Below, piece after piece: positions 1 through 11,689 of a stretch of DNA of 64,000 nucleotides. Position 1 is the stretch's first letter. The number at the start of each line of letters is the position of its first letter. Source of the DNA: Orobanche coerulescens (lineage: Eukaryota > Streptophyta > Magnoliopsida > Lamiales > Orobanchaceae); the NCBI GenBank assembly GCA_033398695.1, contig CM065804.1, positions 124,553,501 through 124,617,500 of the forward strand, read 5' to 3'. Both the position numbers and the translations under genes were made by a program. The notes under the pieces were generated by a model. It saw only the letters and a program-made list of their open reading frames with translations. It made no database searches and had not been told where the DNA came from.

Positions 1-5
1 TAGCC

Positions 6-862
6 ATGAAGGCTAAAATGTCGAGAAAGAAAGAAGAAATCCTGGTGGACGAAAGCGACGAAGAGTCGGCATATTATGCCAAGAATATCAATAAGTTCCA
101 ACACTTATTAAACCGGAGAAAGGACATTCAAGCGGGCGAATCTAAGAAATTCGACAACACCTGTCAATTATGTGGTAAACCAGGCCACTTTGCTAAGAAC
201 TGTCGAGTAAAACAAAAGGAAGTCTTAGTTGCAACATGGAGCGACGAAGATCCTGATGACGATTTCATGAATCAAAATAATCTCGCACTCATGGCCCGGA
301 GTTCATTCGACGATACCGACGTCGAAAGTCAAGTAAGTAATTCTTACGACGAACTTTTTGAAGCATTTGAGTTATTGCATACCGACTATCAAAATGCTTT
401 AAAAGAAATTAAATCACTTCAATTTAAAAATAAATCATTGGAAAATGAGAATTCCAAAATTCTAGAAAAGGGAAAATTTGTTGAAATCGATCATTCAAAA
501 TGCGTTAAAAATGAGAATATTCTAAAGAATGATCTTGTTAAAGTTCAAACCGAGCTCAAAAATTTAACGAAGAAATTTTCACTCGGAAACGAGAAATTTA
601 AAAACATGCTCTCGGTTTTAAAATACACATTAAATAAAGAGGGGTGAGGATTCAAATTGCGTTCTAAAAATGAATCCGTAAATTTCAAAATACCCCGGTG
701 TGAAAAATGTTTGAAAATTGGGCATCACATTTCGAATTGCAAAAGCCCAATATGGACGATTAAAGTCAAGATAATTTGGGTTCCTAAAGGAACAATTGTT
801 TCAAATATCATCTACGTTTCGAAACAAAAACCGACTTTCGGTTGGATCCCCGAAAACTAATT
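6..862 (+). pseudogene. TR-GAG internal 1: C-terminal gag fragment
   Basis: This is the C-terminal part of a Copia/Sirevirus-type gag nucleocapsid protein; the N-terminal half is off the window. It carries two zinc knuckles of form C-x2-C-x4-H-x4-C, one at 162-203 (starting CQLC) and one at 699-740 (starting CEKC), separated by a lysine- and glutamate-rich stretch that looks coiled-coil-like. A single in-frame TGA at 645-647 breaks the frame; the other four units have TTA (Leu) there. The frame then continues to the stop after WIPEN near 860. The zinc knuckles would bind RNA during particle assembly (family knowledge). No pol follows. Confidence 0.85.
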
Positions 863-952
863 TTTAACAATTGGTATTATACACAGGGGCAGTAACATTT
901 TTAAAGGGGAGATATTATTTTCAGGGGGAGTTTTATACCCTATTATTGCATA

Positions 953-1131
953 CTCCCTACGTCCGCCACCCATGTGCAACAATTTCATTTTCCGTCCCAC
1001 CGCAACCTATGTGCATTGTTTATTTTTGGCAAATTTTTTTTACCTCTCAACACTCTTAACCAACTAAGTCAACTGAAATATTAAAACCCGTGCCGGTCAA
1101 AACAATGCACATGGTTGGTGGACGGAGGGAG
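953..1131. repeat. Stowaway MITE (copy 1, internally deleted)
   Basis: The ends read CTCCCT(A/C)CGTCC and GGACGGAGGGAG, the Tc1/mariner Stowaway terminal inverted repeat, and are flanked by the TA target duplication (951-952 and 1132-1133). The element is 179 bp. It lacks about 20 bp around the ACCACAAGTGGGCCC stretch that the other copies keep. It has no coding capacity. Confidence 0.93.
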
Positions 1132-1207
1132 TATTTTTTTTCATACATATTTTCTTTATATATTCAAATTGGTATCCCTTATTTTTTTTACACCTTTTGC
1201 TGAATAC

Positions 1208-1478
1208 AAAAAGGGGGAGAAGAAGTTGAATTGGATAAAAGCATCATGAAAGATATGACGAGAAAAATAAAAATTGAAGAAGTCAAAAAGGAGAATAAAG
1301 CATACAAAAAGGGGGAGAAACGAAGGAGTTGAAAAATGAAAAACGAATAAGTCAAAAATTGGTGAAACTAACGAAACGATCAAAGTCGAAAACTTTGAAA
1401 CGTACATATATATACAATTTTATTTTGCAGGTTTTATCCAATTCAAGAGTTGTTTTGTAATCATCAAAAAGGGGGAGA
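1208..1478 (+). other. Triplicated polypurine tract upstream of LTR1
   Basis: AAAAAGGGGGAGA occurs at 1208-1220, 1306-1318 and 1466-1478; the last is 1 bp from the LTR TGTTGG end. Each remaining unit repeats the pattern. The LTR-proximal tracts are 4860-4872 (one G changed to T), 8255-8267, 32526-32538 (degenerate) and 35725-35737. Multiple tracts upstream of the 3' LTR are a known Sirevirus trait and support the classification from gag. Confidence 0.8.
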
Positions 1479-1612
1479 TTGTTGGAATATTTATTCCACA
1501 TAGTCATAAATAGTGTTTTGATGATTAAGTTGCTAAACAAAACAAAACAACATCAATGTGCAGCAAAACATCGAAGAAATCGAAGACGCAAAAAGCTGGA
1601 TAAAATACAAAG

Positions 1613-2108
1613 CTAGCGCACGCTATAAATATAAGTTAGCGCATGCTAACGGGAGTTCTCTGCAGATCAGACGAGTTCGAAGTAACCTGAAGTGAAGTTA
1701 CCTGATGAGGATAGCGCACGCTAGATATGGAATATTAACGCACGCTATCGAATCCTTGTTACCGTTGTGAAGATATTCAAACACAGAATGACGTATGCAC
1801 TGAAGTAAGCTTAGCGCACGCAAGAGATGATATTTAGCGCGCGCTAAAAATCAGTTTGAATCAAGTCAATCAATCCGTTGGCGAGAATCTGCTACAAGTA
1901 AAAAAGAATTAATGGATATATGATGCATGCAATGATGCATGATTAGCGCACGCTACAATGGAAGTAATAGCGCACGCTAACTGTGAAGGACAGAAGCCAC
2001 TGTACTAAAACTGAAAGAACGTTAACGTACGTAACAGTACATAACGTACGCTAAAGGCTAAATACACGCGATAGCACACGCTAAGGAAGTCAGCCTAGCA
2101 CACGCTAA
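1613..2108. promoter_or_regulatory. TTAGCGYRCGCTAA palindrome cluster in TR-GAG U3
   Basis: About twelve copies or close variants of the near-palindrome TTAGCGYRCGCTAA lie in 500 bp with irregular spacing. Examples are TAGCGCACGCTA at 1613 and 1712, TTTAGCGCGCGCTAAA near 1834, and AACGTACG variants near 2020-2055. The last copy ends about 40 bp before the TATA box. Homologous clusters are 5007-5500, 8402-8897, 32672-33170 and 35872-36367. Function is unknown. CpG palindromes in the U3 of Sirevirus LTRs are known from maize; a role as a transcription-factor or silencing target is inference. Confidence 0.85.
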
Positions 2109-2146
2109 TAACAACTGGCAGTAACGGCTAGTTTGTGGAAGAAGGC

Positions 2147-2154
2147 TATAAATA
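2147..2154 (+). promoter_or_regulatory. TATA box of TR-GAG LTR1
   Basis: TATAAATA sits directly after the palindrome cluster and before an A/T-rich leader, as expected for a U3/R promoter. It is kept in all five LTRs: 5539-5546, 8936-8943, 33207-33214 and 36406-36413. Confidence 0.75.
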
Positions 2155-2703
2155 CCAAATGAGTTGGTATCATTCCACACAACAACATTGAGCAATTCAT
2201 ATACATTTGAGATATCATTGTAAACATTATAGTTGTTGTTCTTGAGTTTAATTAGAGTGATTGAGTGTTATAGACAAAATCATACACGAGTGAGAAAAAG
2301 AAAAGATACGATTGGGTTCAATGTTATTAGGATCAAGGATCCGGCATTGTTAGAATCACAATCGCTATCTTAGTGAGGTTTATCTAGTACCAATAGAAAG
2401 CTAGAGTGGTTGATTCCTTATCCAATAGAAAAGGGAAAACAGTTTTACTCGGACCGATTGAAGACGAGCTTGTAACGGTCATCCCTCGATCGAAAGAAGA
2501 GAGGCGCAGAGGTTTTGATCTTAAGCTTATAGAAAACGATACATCGAGAGAGGACGTAGGCACATTTGGCCGAACCTCTGATTTATTTTCCGCAATTTTA
2601 TTTACGCTTCCGCACAAACAGCGCAAATACCGATATCACACCAACAATTGGTATCAGAGTGGTACTCCTATAAGCGGCTTTACACCCGAGGAGAAAAGAT
2701 CTA

Positions 2704-4232
2704 ATGGCGTTTCAACTTGCTCTTGTCGAAGGCCTTGCTCTCAACCGCCACCATTCTTTGATGGCTCAAACTTCATGACGTGGAAGAAGAAGATGTCAAT
2801 ATTCATCCGAGCATATGACATCGAGCTTTGGAAAGTGATTTGTCTTGGTCCGAAAATTCCGACAAATTCCAACGGTACGCTTAAAACTTTCGAAAAATAT
2901 GACGATTCTGATTGGAAAAATGACCATTACAATTGTAAGGCAACTCAACTTCTTTATTGTGCCTTAAATCCAGAAGAACACAACCGGATATCATCGTGTG
3001 ATAGTGCCAAAGAAATTTGGAAAATGCTTGAGGTAACACACGAAGGTACGTCTCAAGTCAAGAAGACAAAGATAAACATGCTCCTTCACGAGGACGAATT
3101 ATTCCAAATGAAGGACGATGAATCCATCACGATAATGCTTGACCGTTTTTCGGTTATTGATAATGGATTAGCATGTTTCGGGAAACCACTTTCGAGTAGT
3201 GAGAAAGTAAAGAAAATTCTCCGATCACTACCTCGAGAATGGGATGGTAACGGCTATAATGGAATCAAAGGATTTAAATACTCTTGATTTTAGTGCTCTC
3301 GTTAGTTCTCTTATCAACTACGAGATTGTTCTAAAATCTCGGAATGCCAAACCGAAACTGAAGGAGAGGTCGATAGCCATGAAGGCAAAAATGTCGAGAA
3401 AGAAAGAAGAAATCCCGGTGGACGAAAGCGACGAAGAGTCGGCATATTATGCCAAGAATATCAATAAGTTCCAACACTTATTAAACCGGAGAAAAGACAT
3501 TCAAGCGGGCGCATCTAAGAAATTCGACAACACCTGTCGATTATGTGGTAAACCAGGCCACTTTGCTAAGAACTGTCGAGTAAAACAAAAGGAAGTCTTA
3601 GTTGCAACATGGAGCGACAAAGATCCTGATGAAGATTTCAAGAATCAAAATAATCTCGCACTCATGGCCCGGAGTTCATTCGACGATACCGACGTCGAAA
3701 GTCAAGTAAGTAATTCTTACGACGAACTTTTTGAAGCATTTGAGTTATTGCATACCGACTAACAAAATGCTTTAAAAGAAATTAAATCACTTCAATTTAA
3801 AAATAAATCATTGGAAAATGAGAATTCTAAAATTCTAGAAAAGGGAAAATTTGTTGAAATCGATCATTCAAAATGCGTTGAAAATGAGAATATTTTAAAG
3901 AATGATCTTGTTAAAGTTCAAACCGAGCTCAAAAATCTAACGAAGAAATTTTCACTCGGAAACGAGAAATTTAAAAACATGCTCTCGGTTCAAAAATACA
4001 CATTAAATAAAGAGGGGTTAGGATTCAAATTGCGTTCTAAAAACGAATCTGTAAATTTCAAAATACCCCGGTGTGAAAAATGTTTGAAAATTGGGCATCA
4101 CATTTCGAATTGCAAAAGCCTAAGATGGACGATTAAAGTCAAGAAAATTTGGGTTCCTAAAGGAACAATTGTTTCAAATATCATCTACGTCTCGAAACAA
4201 AAACCGACTTTCGGTTGGATCCCCGAAAACTA
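2704..4232 (+). pseudogene. TR-GAG internal 2: gag, multiply frameshifted
   Basis: Gag starts at the ATG at 2704 (MAFQL...), 57 bp after the LTR. Order: N-terminal FDGSNFMTWKKKM segment, UBN2-like retrotransposon gag domain (about 2900-3300), zinc knuckle 1 near 3535-3576, an acidic and coiled-coil-rich linker, and zinc knuckle 2 near 4075-4115. Breaks are a 1-bp deletion near 2748, a 5-bp deletion near 3247 (GGTAC missing compared with units 4 and 5) and a TAA at 3760-3762 where other units have TAT. The full frame would be about 510 aa, but this copy cannot make it. Confidence 0.88.
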
Positions 4233-4325
4233 ATTTTTAACAATTGGTATTATACACAGGGGCAGTAACATTTTTAAAGGGGAGATATTATTTTCAGGGG
4301 GAGTTTTATACCCTATTATTGCATA

Positions 4326-4525
4326 CTCCCTCCGTCCGCAACCCATGTGCAACAATTTCATTTTACGTCCCACCGCAACCTATGTGCATTGTTTATTTTT
4401 GGCAAAAGTTTTTTACCACAAGTGGGCCCTTACTCCACTCTCAACACTTTTAACCAACTAAGTTAACTGAAATATTAAAACCCGTGCCGGTCAAAACAAT
4501 GCACATGGTTGGTGGACGGAGGGAG
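4326..4525. repeat. Stowaway MITE (copy 2)
   Basis: This is a 200-bp element with 12-bp perfect terminal inverted repeats CTCCCTCCGTCC and GGACGGAGGGAG, flanked by TA on both sides (4324-4325 and 4526-4527). It occupies the same site in the unit as copies 1, 3 and 4. Confidence 0.94.
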
Positions 4526-4873
4526 TATTTTTTTTCATACATATTTTCTTTATATATTCAAATTGGTATCCCTTATATTTTTTACACCTTTTGCTGTATA
4601 CAAAAAGGGGGAGAAGAAGTTGAATCGGATAAAAGCGTCATGAAAGATATGACGAGAAAAATAAAAATTGAAGAAGTCAAAAAGGAGAATAAAGCATACA
4701 AAAAGGGGGAGAAACGAAGGAGTTGAAAAATGAAAAACGAATAAGTCAAAAATTGGTGAAACTAACGAAACGATCAAAGTCGAAAACTTTGAAACGTACA
4801 TATATGTACAATTTTATTTTGCAGGTTTTATCCAATTCAAGAGTTGTTTTGTAATCATCAAAAAGTGGGAGAT

Positions 4874-6038
4874 TGTTGGAATATTTATTCCACATAGTCA
4901 TAAATAGTGTTTTGATGATTAAGTTGCTAAACAAAACAAAACAACATCAATGTGAAGCAAAACATCGAAGAAATCGAAGACGCAAAAAGCTGGATAAAAT
5001 ACAAAGCTAGCGCACGCTATAAATATAAGTTAGCGCACGCTAACGGGAGTTCTCTGCAGATCAGACGAGTTTGAAGTAACCTGAAGTGAAGTTACCTGAT
5101 GAGGATAGCGCACGCTAGATATGGAATATTAACGCACGCTATCGAATCCTTGTTACCGTTGTGAAGATATTCAAACACATAATGATGTATGCACTGAAGT
5201 AAGCTTAGCGCACGCAAGAGATTATATTTAGCGCGCTAAATATCAGTTTGAATCAAGTCAATCAATCCGTTGGCGAGAATCTGCTACAAGTAAAAAAGAA
5301 TTAATGGATATATGATGCATGCAATGATGCATGATTAGCGCACGCTACAATGGAAGTAATAGCGCACGCTACCTGTGAAGGACAGAAGCCACTGGACTAA
5401 AACTGATAGAACGTTAACGTACGTAGCAGTACATAACGTACACTAAAGGCTAAATACACGCGATAGCGCACGCTAAGGAAGTCAGCCTAGCACACGCTAA
5501 TAACAACTGGCAGTAACGGCTAGTTTGTGGAAGAAGGCTATAAATACCAAATGAGTTGGTATCATTCCACACAACAACATTGGGCAATTCATATACATTT
5601 GAGATATCATTGTAAACATTATAGTTGTTGTTCTTGAGTTTAATTAGAGTGATTGAGTGTTATAGACAAAATCATACACGAGTGAGAAAAAGAAAAGAAA
5701 CGATTGGGTTCAGTGTTATTAGGATCAAGGATCCGGCATTGTTAGAATCACAATCGCTATCTTAGTGAGGTTTATCTAGTACCAATAGAAAGCTAGAGTG
5801 GTTGATTCCTTATCCAATAGAAAAGGGAAAACAGTTTTACTCGGACCGATTGAAGACGAGCTTGTAACGGTCATCCCTCGATCGATAGAAGAGAGGCGCA
5901 GAGGTTTTGATCTTAAGCTTATAGAAAAAGATACATCGAGAGAGGACGTAGGCACATTTGGCCGAACCTCTGATTTATTTTCCGCAATTTTATTTACGCT
6001 TCCGCACAAATGGCGCAAATACCGATATCACACCAACA
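4874..6038 (+). repeat. TR-GAG LTR2
   Basis: This 1165-bp LTR runs from TGTTGG to CCAACA. A polypurine tract with one substitution lies before it, and the primer-binding site TGGTATCAGAGT lies at 6041-6052. The palindrome cluster, TATA box and U5 open frame are as in LTR1; one palindrome near 5230 has lost bases. Confidence 0.95.
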
Positions 6039-6095
6039 ATTGGTATCAGAGTGGTACTCCTATAAGCGGCTTTACACCCGAGGAGAAAAGATCTA

Positions 6096-7626
6096 ATGGC
6101 GTTTCAACTTGGTCCTGTCGAAGGCCTTGCTCTCAACCGTCCACCATTCTTTGATGGCTCAAACTTCATGACGTGGAAGAAGAAGATGTCAATATTCATC
6201 CGAGCATATGACATCGAGCTTTGGAAAGTGATTTGTCTTGGTCCGAAAATTCCGACAAATTCCAACGGTACGCTTAAAACTTTCGAAAAATATGACGATT
6301 CTGATTGGAAAAATGACCATTACAATTGTAAGGCAACTAAACTTCTTTATTGTGCCTTAAATCCAGAAGAACACAACCGGATATCATCGTGTGATAGTGC
6401 CAAAGAAATTTGGAAAATGCTTGAGGTAACACACGAAGGTACGTCTCAAGTCAAGAAGATAAAGATAAACATGCTCCTTCACGAGGACGAATTATTCCAA
6501 ATGAAGGACGATGAATCCATCACGATAATGCTTGACCGTTTTTCGGTTATTACTAATGGATTAGAATGTTTCGGGAAACCACTTTCGAGTAGTGAGAATG
6601 TAAAGAAAATTCTCCGATCACTACCTCGAGAATGGGATGGTAACGGCTATAATGGAATCAAAGGATTTAAATACTCTTAATTTTAGTGCTCTCGTTGGTT
6701 CTCTTATCAACTACGAGATTGTTCTAAAATCTCGGAATGCCAAACCGAAACTGAAGGAGAGGTCGATAGCCATGAAGGCTAAAATGTCGAGAAAGAAAGA
6801 AGAAATCCCGGTGGACGAAAGCGACGAAGAGTAGGCATATTATGCCAAGAATATCAATAAGTTCCAACACTTATTAAACCGGAGAAAAGACATTCAAGCG
6901 GGCGCATCTAAGAAATTCGACAACACCTATCGATTATGTGGTAAACCAGGCCACTTTGCTAAGAACTGTCGAGTAAAACAAAAGGAAGTCTTAGTTGCAA
7001 CATGGAGCGACAAAGATCCTGATGAAGATTTCATGAATCAAAATAATCTCGCACTCATGGCCCGGAGTTCATTCGACGATACCGACGTCGAAAGTCAAGT
7101 AAGTAATTCTTACGACGAACTTTTTGAAGCATTTGAGTTATTGCATACCGACTATCAAAATGCTTTAAAAGAAATTAAATCACTTCAATTTAAAAATAAA
7201 TCATTGGAAAATGAGAATTCCAAAATTCTAGAAAAGGGAAAATTTGTTGAAATCCATCATTCAAAATGCGTTGAAAATGAGAATATTTTAAAGAATGATC
7301 TTGTTAAAGTTCAAACCGAGCTAAAAAATTTAACGAAGAAATTTTCACTCGGAAACGAGAAATTTAAAAACATGCTCTCGGTTCAAAAATACACATTAAA
7401 TAAAGAGGGGTTAGGATTCAAATTGCGTTCTAAAAACGAATCCGTAAATTTCAAAATACCCCGGTGTGAAAAATGTTTGAAAATTGGGCATCACATTTCG
7501 AATTGCAAAAGTCCAAGATGGACGATTAAAGTCAAGAAAATTTGGGTTCCTAAAGGAACAATTGTTTCAAATATCATCTACGTCTCGAAACAAAAACCGA
7601 CTTTCGGTTGGATCCCCGAAAACTAA
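6096..7626 (+). pseudogene. TR-GAG internal 3: gag, broken
   Basis: Gag starts at the ATG at 6096 and reads through the FDGSNFMTWKKKM and UBN2-like segments to about 6637, where the 5-bp GGTAC deletion shared with unit 2 shifts the frame. A TAG at 6832-6834 (TCG in sister units) and a Cys-to-Tyr change in the first cysteine of knuckle 1 (near 6928) are private to this copy. The second half (7033-7626), with zinc knuckle 2 near 7466-7507, is open to the end. No pol domain follows. Confidence 0.88.
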
Positions 7627-7718
7627 TTTTTAACAATTGGTATTATACACAGGGGCAGTAACATTTTTAAAGGGGAGATATTATTTTCAGGGGGAGTTTT
7701 ATACCCTATTATTGCATA

Positions 7719-7919
7719 CTCCCTCCGTCTGCAACCCATGTGCAACAATTTCATTTTCCGTCCCACTGCAACCTATGTGCATTGTTTATTTTTGGCAAAT
7801 TTTTTTTACCACAAGTGGGCCCCTTACTCCACTCTCAACACTCTTAACCAACTAAGTCAACTGAAATATTAAAACCCGTGCCGTTCAAAACAATGCACAT
7901 GGTTGGTGGACGGAGGGAG
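7719..7919. repeat. Stowaway MITE (copy 3)
   Basis: This is a 201-bp element with Stowaway terminal inverted repeats (CTCCCTCCGTC at the left, GGACGGAGGGAG at the right) and TA duplications at 7717-7718 and 7920-7921. It lies in the same orthologous position as the MITEs in units 1, 2 and 4. Confidence 0.94.
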
Positions 7920-8268
7920 TATTTTTTTCCATACATATTTTCTTTATATATTCAAATTGGTATCCCTTATATTTTTTACACCTTTTGCTGAATACAAAAA
8001 GGAGGAGAAGAAGTTGAATCGGATAAAAGCGTCATGAAAGATATGACGAGAAAAATAAAAATTGAAGAAGTCAAAAAGGAGAATAAAGCATACAAAAAGG
8101 GGGGAGAAACGAAGGAGCTGAAAAATGAAAAACGAATAAGTCAAAAATTGGTGAAACTAACGAAACGATCAAAGTCGAAAACTTTGAAACGTACATATAT
8201 ATACAATTTTATTTTGCAGGTTTTATCCAATTCAAGAGTTGTTTTGTAATCATCAAAAAGGGGGAGAT

Positions 8269-9436
8269 TGTTGGAATATTTATTCCACATAGTCATAAAT
8301 AGTGTTTTGATGATTAAGTTGCTAAACAAAACAAAACATAATCAAGGTGAAGCAAAACATCGAAGAAATCGAAGACGCAAAAAGCTGGACAAAATACAAA
8401 GCTAGCGCACGCTATAAATATAAGTTAGCGCACGCTAACGGGAGTTCTCTGCAGATCAGATGAGTTCGAAGTAACCTGAACTGAAGTTACCTGATGAGGA
8501 TAGCGCACGCTAGATATGGAATATTAACGCACGCTATCGAATCCTTGTTACCGTTGTGAAGATATTCAAACACAGAATGACGTTTGCACTGAAGTAAGCT
8601 TAGCGCACGCAAGAGATGATATTTAGCGCACGCTAAATATCAGTTTGAATCAAGTCAATCAATCCGTTGGCGAGAATCTGCTAAAAGTAAAAAAGAATTA
8701 ATGGATATATGATGCATGCAATGATGCATGATTAGCGCACGCTACAATGGAAGTAATAGCGCACGCTAACTGTGAAGGACAGAAGCCACTGGACTAAAAC
8801 TGAAAGAACGTTAACGTACGTAACAGTACATAACGTACGCTAAAGGCTAAATACACGCGATAGCGCACGCTAAGGAAGTCAGCCTAGCACACGCTAATAA
8901 CAACTGGCAGTAACGGCTAGTTTGTGGAAGAAGGATATAAATACCAAATGAGTTGGTATCATTCCACACAACAACATTGAGCAATTCATATACATTTGAG
9001 ATATCATTGTAAACATTATAGTTGTTGTTCTTGAGCTTAAATTAGAGTGATTGAGTGTTATACACAAAATCATACACGAGTGAGAAAAAGAAAAGATACG
9101 ATTTGGTTCAGTGTTATTAGGATCAAGGATCCGGCATTGTTCGAATCACAATCACTATCTTAGTGAGGTTTATCTAGTACCAATAGAAAGCTAGAGTGGT
9201 TGATTCTTTATCCAATAGAAAAGGGAAAACGGTTTTACTCGGACCGATTGAAGACGAGCTTTTAACGGTCATCCCTCGATCGATAGAAGAGAGGCGCAGA
9301 GGTGTTTATCTTAAGCTTATAGAAAAAGATACATCGAGAGAGGACGTAGGCACATTTGGCCGAACCTATGATTTATTTTCCGCAATTTTATTTATGCTTT
9401 CGCACAAACGGCACAAATACCGATATCACACCAACA
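8269..9436 (+). repeat. TR-GAG LTR3
   Basis: This is a 1168-bp LTR from TGTTGG to CCAACA, with an intact polypurine tract at 8255-8267 and the canonical primer-binding site TGGTATCAGAGC at 9439-9450. It is the only LTR of the five followed by the exact TGGTATCAGAGC form. Confidence 0.95.
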
Positions 9437-9493
9437 ATTGGTATCAGAGCGGTACTCCTATAAGCGGCTTTACATCCCAGGAGAAAAGATCCA

Positions 9494-9743
9494 ATGGCGT
9501 TTCAACTTGCTCCCGTCGAAGGCCTTGCTCTCAACCGACCACCATTCTTTGATGGCTCAAACTTCATGACGTGGAAGAAGAAGATGTCAATATTCATCCG
9601 AGCATATGACATCGAGCTTTGGAAGGTGATTTGTCTTGGTCCAAAAATTCCGACAAATTCCAACGGTTCGCTTAAAACTTTCGAAGAATAAGACGATTCC
9701 GATTGAAAAATGACAACTACAATTGTAAGGCAACTCAACTTCT
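9494..9743 (+). pseudogene. TR-GAG internal 4: 5' gag fragment, before Sire-1
   Basis: This is the N-terminus of gag from the ATG at 9494. It stops at a TAA (9689-9691; TAT in units 2 and 3) and then meets a TGG-to-TGA change with a 1-bp loss. At 9744 the gag is cut by the Sire-1 insertion. The last five bases, CTTCT (9739-9743), are repeated at 30605-30609, where gag resumes. Confidence 0.9.
9739..9743. repeat. Target-site duplication of Sire-1 (left)
   Basis: CTTCT here matches CTTCT at 30605-30609. Between them the sequence begins TGTAGG and ends CCTAACA, and the gag of the flanking TR-GAG unit joins across the gap. This fixes the Sire-1 boundaries at base level. Confidence 0.95.
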
Positions 9744-10817
9744 TGTAGGTCACAAGTCGTCCAGGAACAAGTCTAGAGGGGGGGGGGGGGTGAATAGACT
9801 TGTTGAAACTCTTGAACTCTTTTTTACGAAGAGTGAGTGTCTTCAGCTGATAGTTAAACAAATGACTTGGAGTCGTTTGTTCTTGGATATGTGCGTAAGT
9901 CAGCTGATGACGAATAGAAATTAACTTAATGAAACACTTAAGAATGTATGCAGTAGTTAAAGTATGATGCAGTAAAACAGTAAATAACGCAGGCAATTAT
10001 AGTGGTCTCAGAGGTGGGGTAATCCTCTACTAATCCACTTTTCTCCAAACCAGTTGGAGATAAATTCACTATAATTTTCAACCAGTGATAAATATTACAG
10101 TGATTCAAACCACACTACAACAGCTTCCAACCAGTGGAAATCCGTGCTGTTGTACACACTTGACTGCCTTGCACCTATTGATCCTCGATCCTCGGATGCC
10201 TTTACAGTCTCTTACTTCAACCAGTGAAGTACTCTGTACTCAAGATTATAGATGTAACACCCCAATTCACAAAGGGGACATTACACGCCGTAGAACCCTC
10301 TTGAGTTCTACCAGGCTAACACATGACACATAACCACGATAAAAACCCCAAAAGATGCACTCAAAAGTAAATAGGGCCGTGGCCTCGGCCAAATCATTTC
10401 AACGGAATACATAAAACATAATGTAAATATCAATTCGATGCCCACGCAGGGGACTTAAACCAAGTTCAAGAATAAACAGTTTAATTCCAATACTCGACAT
10501 ATGCAATATCCAAACATAGAAATAAACAAAACAGACTCGAGCCACTATCATCAAGCCATCCCGTCCTTCGCGTGCGTGCCCCGTGCCTGCTCCTCAGCTC
10601 TCCCGGTACCTGAAATGCATAAGACGCATTTCCCCCATTTAAGGGGTTAGCATTCGAATAGCTAGTGCAAGTACACAATTACACCACATTATATACAAAA
10701 ATGCGGTTTTACACAATCATCTCAACATAAGTCATTTGCCACATATATATTCCGGAATACTACATTGGCAATCACATCAATTTCCAATCATCACGATATC
10801 ACAAAATCACAACTGGT

Positions 10818-11040
10818 ATCCCGTGGCCGTACCCCTTAGTAGCGACCCCCAGACATCCCGTCGAACACTCCGAGTGGGATACCACTTCCGCGGCCGTACC
10901 CCTTAGTATCGACCCCCAGACATCCCGTCGGACACTCCGGGTGGAAGTTCAATCACACACGCACACATGTTCCCTTCCGCGGCCGTACCCCTTAGTATCG
11001 ACCCCCAGACATCCCGTCGGACACTCCGGGTGGAAGGAAC
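10818..11040. repeat. Three tandem subrepeats in Gyp-2 LTR
   Basis: Three imperfect units share GGCCGTACCCCTTAGTA, CGACCCCCAGACATCCCGTC and ACTCC. Each opens and closes with complementary CTTCC/GGAAG- or GGTATCCC/GGGATACC-type ends, so each could fold as a hairpin. The same three units occur in the partner LTR at about 17670-17885. Confidence 0.85.
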
Positions 11041-11689
11041 ACATCTCACGCACCCAAAAAATTCACCATTCATCATTCATTTCGAAAATCACAATATACA
11101 TAATGAAATGTAATGCATGTACTTGCCTTGAATGAAACGAAACGAAGGAAGCAGCGACGGAATAGGTTTCGGTCCGAACAATCCTCCCAAATCCAATCCT
11201 AACACAATAACGGTATACACAAGTCTCAATAATGCGGAAAGGTAAGAATTAATCCTAATTCTACCCGTTGGGACAATTCGTCGGACACCAAGAGTGCAAA
11301 AGGAAATGAAATCGGTCAATGGTATAACAACGGGATTTCATCCCAACCAAAAACAAGAAAACCAAGGGTCACGAGTATACTATCAATTCTAACAACAACA
11401 TCGGCTAATTCGGATTAGAACACAAAATCACCACCAAACCCTCCCCAAAATCATACTAGGGTTAAAGGAATTCTTACCTCTTGAAGAATCAAGCACTCAA
11501 ATCCGAAAACCACGTGTTAGATCCGCAATCCGAGCCACCCGATCGAAAAGAGAGGAAGAAATCTACACAATAAGTGGTGTATGGAGGAACTCTCCCTCTC
11601 AAGACTCTCTCTCTCTCGCACGGTTGAAGAAGGGGGAGGAAATGGGCGATTCTCGCCGAATAAGAAGCAGATATAGCGCTGACCGCGCC

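Larger units (their letters stand above)
863..1479 (+). other. Non-coding 3' region of TR-GAG unit 1, with MITE and polypurine tracts
   Basis: No credible gene lies between the gag stop and LTR1. The stretch holds purine-rich blocks near 900-930, a Stowaway MITE at 953-1131 and three copies of an AAAAAGGGGGAGA tract (1208, 1306 and 1466). The last tract abuts LTR1 and is the functional 3' polypurine tract. The equivalent regions of units 2 to 4 have the same order. Confidence 0.8.
1480..2646 (+). repeat. TR-GAG LTR1
   Basis: This 1167-bp LTR begins TGTTGG and ends CCAACA, a perfect 6-bp inverted terminal repeat. A polypurine tract lies upstream and the primer-binding site TGGTATCAGAGT (2649-2660, initiator-Met tRNA type) lies 2 bp downstream. 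It holds a palindrome cluster (1613-2108), a TATA box (2147-2154) and a U5-side open frame (2406 to the LTR end). It is nearly identical to LTR2 and LTR3, with scattered substitutions. Confidence 0.95.

Noticed and set aside
1613..2108. Repeated palindromes suggesting a CRISPR-like array
   Set aside because: Spacing is irregular (10 to 110 bp), the copies vary, they lie inside LTRs before a TATA box, and the sequence is plant.
4484..4801. Plus- and minus-strand frames of 80 to 83 codons repeated in each TR-GAG unit after gag
   Set aside because: They run through the MITE end and polypurine tracts, differ in frame between units and have no start context; repetition comes from the tandem array.
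9502..9996. Minus-strand 164-residue frame across the left Sire-1 junction
   Set aside because: It crosses the target duplication between TR-GAG gag and the Sire-1 LTR and reads both antisense or non-coding.
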